Shown one piece after another: positions 58,576 to 64,000 of a stretch of DNA of 64,000 bases. Both the position numbers and the translations under genes were made by a program. This stretch comes from Mesodorylaimus sp. YZB2_4 (Eukaryota > Nematoda > Enoplea > Dorylaimida > Dorylaimidae). Positions within the stretch are counted from its first letter, which is position 1. Each line of letters begins with the position of its first letter. The stretch spans positions 62,001 through 126,000 of the forward strand of contig JASANH010001085.1 in assembly GCA_030248295.1 (NCBI GenBank). Reading direction: 5' to 3'. Under the pieces are notes generated by a model. The model did not search any database, was not told the DNA's origin, and saw nothing but the letters and a program-made list of their open reading frames with translations.

Positions 58576-60671
58576 ATGACCCCTTACATGGCATTATTCT
58601 ACATCGCCTTCGTTCTGTTCGCTACGAAATGCACCGCCTTAAACAACAACCTGGCCTTGACTCCGCCCATGGGCTGGGTCAGTTGGGCGGCCTTCCTGTG
58701 CGAGACTGACTGTGTTAATCATCCGAATACCTGCATTAGTGAAAAGCTTTTTATGGAGATGGCCGACAGGATGGTTGCCGATGGATACAAGGAGGCGGGG
58801 TACACTTTTGTCAATCTGGACGACTGTTGGATGGCCAAGGAACGTGGCAGTGATTTACAACTGCAAGCGAACCAAACCAGGTTTCCGCATGGTATGCCTC
58901 GGGGCAGGTTTAGAAAAAATCAGCTGCCTAATCCCTGTTTCAGGAATTAAAAATTTGGCGCATTACGTGAGGCTTTAGGATAATGATGCAAATACCAGTA
59001 TTTGGCAAGGAATAATTATTTTAGATGCACGAGAAAGGGTTAAAGCTGGGAATTTACCAGAATTTGGCGCCAACAACGTGCGGTGGGTACCCAGGCATGG
59101 GACCATTCTTGCAATTCGATGTCTTAAGATTTGCCGATTGGACAGTGGATTTGTTAAGGTTGGATGCATGCTATCCGAAATCAGTCTCACCAATTCCAGA
59201 CAGTAGGTGCAGCAAAATTTCTGGGTGAAAGAGTTTCCTGCCAAAACTTAGCTACCAAGCTGCCTTATTCGATGTTCTAGCTATCGACAACAAACAAAAT
59301 CTAAAAGTTACGCGAAGGCATAGAAAACAGGTCCCTCAATCAAATATGCACAGCTAAAGTGACACCCCAGCATTTTGACTGGGAGAGTAGGCGCAATATT
59401 TTATCTTTTAGCTATCGAGTTAACATACTATTATTTCATGGTAGAGAACTACCGTGTGGTTTATTCCTGCGGCTGGCCGTCTAATGAAGTAAACGTTGAT
59501 CAGCTCGTCCATTCTTCCAAACAGGAGCAGCAGCTTGACTTTTAGATTGAGAGTGGAAGAAAACCAGATTATGCTAAAGTCAGCAAGTTTTGCAACATGT
59601 GGCGGAACTTTGATAATATTTGGCTGGGCTGGTCGTCTGTGCAGGGTATCATTAACTGGGTCGATCATAACCAAGACACCTTGGCTGCTGTACAAGGACC
59701 TGGAAAATGGAATGATCCAGATTCGGTATGTACAAATCTGATATTTTAATAACATTGCTCATTACGCCCTGGCAAAATACATAAAAAAGTGTGCAATATG
59801 GAAATACAGTACATAGCGTTTCGAAAGGCTGCAAAAAACAAACAAAATTTCGTTCTAGATCATTGTGGGCACTTATAGACTGACAGTGGATCAATCGCAG
59901 GCTCAGATGGCCATTTGGTCGATCTGGTCAGCCCCACTGATCATGTCCAATGATCTTCGCAATATCGACGAAGAATACAAGAAAATTCTTCTGAACCGCA
60001 AAGTGATCGCGGTCGACCAGGACCCGCTGGGAATCATGGGACGACTGATCTATAATGTGAGTTACAATTTTTTGAGAAAAAGGTGTTGCTTGACGTTTTT
60101 TCTATTTCAGACGACCCATTTTGGATTTTATGTGAAGCCGATGAACCCTGCTGACCCGCAAACTCATGATCTGTCGTATGCCGTAGTAATCTTCAATCGA
60201 AACCCAGTGCTGCAGGTACTGTACGATGGTCACCACATACACATGGTCAGAGCTTGTCACGAACCTTCATGCAAGCACTTTTCATTCATCTGTTTTGAAT
60301 CTTTCTTCGCATCAAACTGATGTGAATCTTCGTCCAGAGAAACTATACACACTACAAACTCGAATTGTTGGGGAAGGATAGATACGAGTGGCACAAAGCA
60401 CGAGTAGTTCTATTTATTGGTGTCGAGTCTCTTCCACAGCAACTTTCCACTTTCCAGAATTTTAATTCACCTAAGCTGATATCCTTTTCAGGTCAATGCT
60501 TCGGCTTATTGTAGAAATCAACTAAGGTTAACGCACGAGAAGGGTTATATCATGGAAAACCTGTTCACGGATGAGAATTACGGGAAGATTGTACCCAATT
60601 CGGAATGTGTAATACATTCTTTGGTTAATCCAACTGCAGTCGTCATGCTTAAACTGACCGTTGTGACATGA
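58576..60671 (+). CDS. GH27 NAGAL-like hydrolase, array copy 4, acid/base Asp replaced by Asn
   Basis: Compact copy. Exons: 58576-58891, 58944-58966, 59025-59202, 59412-59488, 59546-59725, 59859-60056, 60111-60215, 60492-60671; 418 residues, no internal stop. Signal peptide (MALFYIAFVLFATKCTA) and DDCW are present. The nucleophile is Asp160 in LRLDAC. The acid/base position reads RNFDNI (codon AAT, Asn222) where copies 1-3 have Asp. In human GLA this is Asp231, which is essential, so normal hydrolysis should be lost or strongly reduced. The specificity loop is SCGWPSNE. The frame is fully preserved, so it could be a maintained non-catalytic sugar-binding protein rather than a pseudogene. The ATG is preceded by an insertion carrying CTCACGATCAG. 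Confidence 0.87.
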
Positions 60672-61599
60672 ACCAGGGCATTCGTCCCGGGACAAGATTT
60701 TGATTTTATAGGCTTGGTTTCTATAGAAATAAGCTTTGATTATTTTATTGCGTTCTTTGCTGGTAAGGAATTTATCATTTTGACATTGTCTGGCGATGTG
60801 GGCTAGCGATTTGCTCGATAAAAAAATTGGAGTGAGACCACGTTGCGCTGATAAATCATTTAAAAAAATTCAGCCATCACACAACGAAAGTGTTAGCCCA
60901 GCTAACATACCCTTACCAAATGCAAGACAACTAGTTTGACTTCAGGCTATTTCTTGCTTCTGTGATCGCGATATTATAATATGCGGAAAGCCAGAGTCAA
61001 TCAAATACAGGAGAAAAGGTGGTCAAATTGTATGCCTCGCGCGATGATTTAGGCCAAGACTCGCTGGCCTAGGAATGATAATTACACTCAGTCACGAAGC
61101 TAATGTATGTACTCTTTATTTAGCCCTAGGAGTGATAATTGCGGTCACTCAGGAAGCTAATGTATGTATATTTAGCATCCTCGCAAATATGCCAACTTGT
61201 TCGTAGCGGCTAACCAGGTGTCTTCACGATCAATTGGTGACACTGACGAAGGTCTTTCCGCTTTTTTAAATGCGTCTCGAGTGACTTCGCAAATAAATCT
61301 TTTCCCGCCTGTTGCTCTCCCGCGTTTTTGACTAAGGTATGTAGGCATGTATTTTTAGGAATAAGATTATTTACTAGCGTATTTCGGACATTATATAACA
61401 CAATGAGAGGGCTGCATCATTTTAGATTAAAGTTTAGTCGATGATATTGACATTTTGCAGAACCCAAATGGCTGTTGACCGTTTGTACAGCTTTTGTGTA
61501 ACGCCGTTGAGAATTTTATTTGTTTTTTAGTAAAAACAACATAAGAATAGTGCACATCGGTCCGCTGCCTTCAAACTGCACATATATTACCTCGGTATA

Positions 61600-62200
61600 T
61601 ATTGTCCCTCGAATCAAAAAAATATCTGCAATGACATGCACTGTTTCCATGATTATCGGGACAAGATAAATTGAAATACAGGGCGTGAATTTTGGCGGCT
61701 TGGAACGCTTGCGCTGTTTAGCGGATGTGCAGCGAAATAGAATGAATAGTTAATCGACTGCATTCTTACGCTGGCTCTTTAATAACATTTTTGGGCTTCC
61801 TTCTCGGGATAACGCAGCTAATTAACAACAAGCAGCTCGTCCTTCAACAGAACAGTACGCTATATAACTGGGTAATGAATCATGGCCAGCCAGATCGATG
61901 AATGCCTCACAAGTCTTAAAAGTGACTTATTCACTGAAATCTTTCGACTTATTGCTGTTTTCCGTGCTTTCGGATCTGGTTGTCACCCCTCTCTGTTCGA
62001 GAGCGCTAGTCTAACGTTCAGGCATTCAAGTTCTCCGCACTGTTTGCTTACATTTTGTGCAGGGCATCAAAAGAAAAAAAATGGGTGTAAAGGCCTGGTG
62101 GGGAATTTTGCACTTTGACATATTCTGACAATGTGGACTGGCGATTTTGCTCGATTAAAAGCAGGGGAAAATATGCTGCGCTGATAAATGATAAAGCACG
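61600..62200 (+). pseudogene. Fifth hydrolase locus reduced to its flanks
   Basis: 61600-62095 matches the upstream block of copy 2 in order: AATGACATGCACTGTTTCCA, GGCTTGGAACGCTTG, GACTGCATTCTTA, GATAACGCAGCTAATTAACA, a TATATAA at 61861-61867 and TTGCTTACATTTT. From about 62105 it matches the 3' flank of copies 2 and 4 (TTTGACAT, GATTTTGCTCGAT, GCTGCGCTGATAAAT). None of the eight exons is present between them. A deletion of the whole gene body between the promoter and the region past the stop is the simplest explanation. Confidence 0.7.
61861..61867 (+). promoter_or_regulatory. TATA box retained in the fifth-locus remnant
   Basis: TATATAA aligned to degraded TATA-like sequences of copies 2 and 4. 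It is the best match of the family although no gene follows. Confidence 0.4.
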
Positions 62201-62552
62201 TGCCATGGTAAAAATCTGGTAGTTATCAAAAACGTAAATGATGGAAGTGAAAGACCGAGTCCGAAAACGGTAAGTATTGGTTGAAAAAACGGTAAATCGA
62301 GCAAATTCTAATTCAGGACGATTTGAACGTGAATTTGAACATTCACGATTTGAACGATTTCCCCTGGTCAACTCATTGCTGGCGCTTCTCCCAAACTCAG
62401 ACGGAGGATTTCTCGAATGTAATGGAAGCAATCTGAATGACCGTGTTACTGCAATTCTTGGCCACGAGCGGGAATAAGACTTCCATTGTCATTCGCATCG
62501 GCATCCGCTTTGACTAGCACCAAACCAGCAGCAAGATCGTGGAAATTGGCAG

Positions 62553-62890
62553 CTACGAATTTGGTCGACCAGCTTTATTGATGGAAGCGAACCGCGTCCT
62601 GTTTCCTGGACTGCCAACAACTTGATTTTCTCCGCGCTGCGACCTCTTCTTCTTGCAACCACTGTAGCGATAAATCGCCCGCATCTTTCCTCTGTCCATA
62701 ACTTCTGTTTGGTAAAGCTCGCCATCGCAATTCTCCGTGATCGTGCATGGAGATCGATTGCCGGGTTGACTTGGCAAAAGCTTCTTCTCTTCATCGAATT
62801 GAATGACCGATTGTTCAGTGCAGCAAGATTGAACAATTCGAACAGATCGTAAGTTGGGATCAACTCGAGTGGGCACATGCACTGCAGGCA
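62553..62890 (-). CDS. Candidate exon of a small cysteine-containing protein
   Basis: A CCTGCAG acceptor on the minus strand is followed by an open frame of about 110 codons: HVPTRVDPNLRSVRIVQSCC, then EQSVIQFDEEKKLLPSQPGN, then CTITENCDGELYQTEVMDRG, then RYSGCKKKRSQRGEN. It has five cysteines, a charged and well-mixed composition typical of coding sequence, and a basic C-terminus. It resembles a secreted cysteine-bridged domain, but I cannot assign a family. No signal-peptide exon was found. Confidence 0.35.
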
Positions 62891-63019
62891 TGGCGAATGA
62901 GCAAAATTTCAGATGGTCCAAATAGGACAAAGATAAGGTAACAAGAACACAACGGGGCCGAAGCACATTCGGTTGGCATTGGAGCCGCCCGAAAAATGCA
63001 TTGCTCATATAGCCTTTCT

Positions 63020-63130
63020 GTACTTTGGTCTTTGTGTCGAAGGTCAAGTCAAGGTGCCGTCATACCATACCCATGGTGTCGACGGTCAGGTCGAGGTGTC
63101 GTCGTACTTCACCAATGTCAAGCCTGAGAC
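63020..63130 (+). repeat. Two-unit ~42-bp tandem repeat
   Basis: GTCGAAGGTCAAGTCAAGGT and GTCGACGGTCAGGTCGAGGT begin adjacent units that continue with TGYCGTC. The plus frame reads VEGQVKVPSY then VDGQVEVSSY. It may be an exon fragment or a simple duplication. Confidence 0.4.
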
Positions 63131-64000
63131 CACAAAAAGTAAAGCTGACAAGTGCGAGTAAGAAAACAAGGCATTCCAGGCCAGTATACAAGTGCAGAGC
63201 TAAAAAATGAGTATGCTTCTCCCCACTCCTGCCACTCCACACACCTTCCTCATCCTGCAGGCTGATACAAGGATTCACTTCTTTGATCAGACTTTACACC
63301 TGGTTCTAAAACTCTAACAATCTATGGCCTCCTCTGCATTGTCATCACTGCTGAAACTCATTTCGCCTGGATAAGTTTCAGAGTGTTCATCGAATTGTTC
63401 CGTGCTTTCATTTGTCTCCGAGTTTTGCCGCAAATAACTAAAAGCGGCTGAATGAAAGCCATGCTAAAACGATCGTGTGATCGTGCGACGGGTGGCAAAG
63501 AATAACCAGTAGGTGGCGCCATGGATGTTTTACAAGGCCGTGAAGCATTTTTTTGCCAGTGACCGACTTCGAGACGTAGTTCACGAAATCACGTGTATTC
63601 GACTCTTTGGGTTTCAAACAATGGTTTGAATCAGCCGGTGAGGTGCATGCGGATTATGCTGTCCTTCTCAACAGGCAAATGGCCCTGACACCCCTTCTGA
63701 TAATGCAGCCATCTACTGCCTCGACAACTTTGGCATCAGAACAGTTACTGTACTGTAGGTGTTCCTCCGAACTTCAAGTGGAAATGCCGACGGTGCATAT
63801 GAGCTAAGAGATGAGGTAAAGTATTAGAACAAAGAACTTAGCTTAAAAACAAGGCACAGTCGATAATAATCATTTCAAAAATGCTTTCGATTCGACGAAA
63901 ATCGCAAAAGTTCAAAAGGTACCAAAAACACTGACATTTTTAGATTTTCAAAAACAGTTCTCGGAAAAAGTAAAAAGCGGTTGCGTTCGACCTGCAGATG
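63131..64000. other. No gene recognised
   Basis: Short frames only. No repeat, RNA gene or splice-supported exon was identified up to the window end. Confidence 0.35.

Overview
This window is metazoan nuclear DNA: genes broken by GT/AG introns, TATA boxes before several starts, tRNA-derived SINEs, foldback/TIR elements, a mariner remnant and a short LTR element. ShKT-tailed astacins and the overall style suggest a non-vertebrate animal, but I cannot name a phylum. Gene density is low and roughly half of the window is intergenic or repeat sequence.

Layout. 1-9 kb: a 275-bp foldback element, one good single-exon minus-strand gene (2169-2828), then mostly unassigned sequence. 9.4-17.2 kb: an astacin metalloprotease gene with a signal peptide, a complete HExxHxxGxxH domain and two ShKT domains (an in-frame TGA lies between them), followed by a decayed astacin pseudogene with two SINEs around it. 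22.8-24.2 kb: a three-exon helix-loop-helix gene (Id/Emc-like). 27.9-31 kb: two unassigned minus-strand exons. 31.0-35.5 kb: two single-exon, related, very divergent seven-transmembrane receptors.

38.0-60.7 kb: a tandem array of four eight-exon glycoside hydrolase 27 genes (alpha-N-acetylgalactosaminidase / alpha-galactosidase family), all plus strand, with the same exon-intron plan including a 23-nt microexon. A fifth locus at 61.6-62.2 kb keeps only the upstream and downstream flanks. Copy 1 looks catalytically complete with a NAGAL-type specificity loop. Copies 2-4 change the nucleophile neighbourhood and the specificity loop. Copy 3 has a nonsense codon. Copy 4 has Asn in place of the acid/base Asp. 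The array therefore shows duplication, homogenisation of 3' halves, catalytic divergence and gene loss side by side.

The large third introns of copies 2 and 3 collect mobile elements: mariner, TIR and foldback elements and a SINE in copy 2; an LTR mini-element with a 5-bp target duplication in copy 3. The most unexplained signal is an 11-mer, CTGATCGTGAG, found exactly nine times on the two strands and twice altering otherwise homologous flanks of the array copies.
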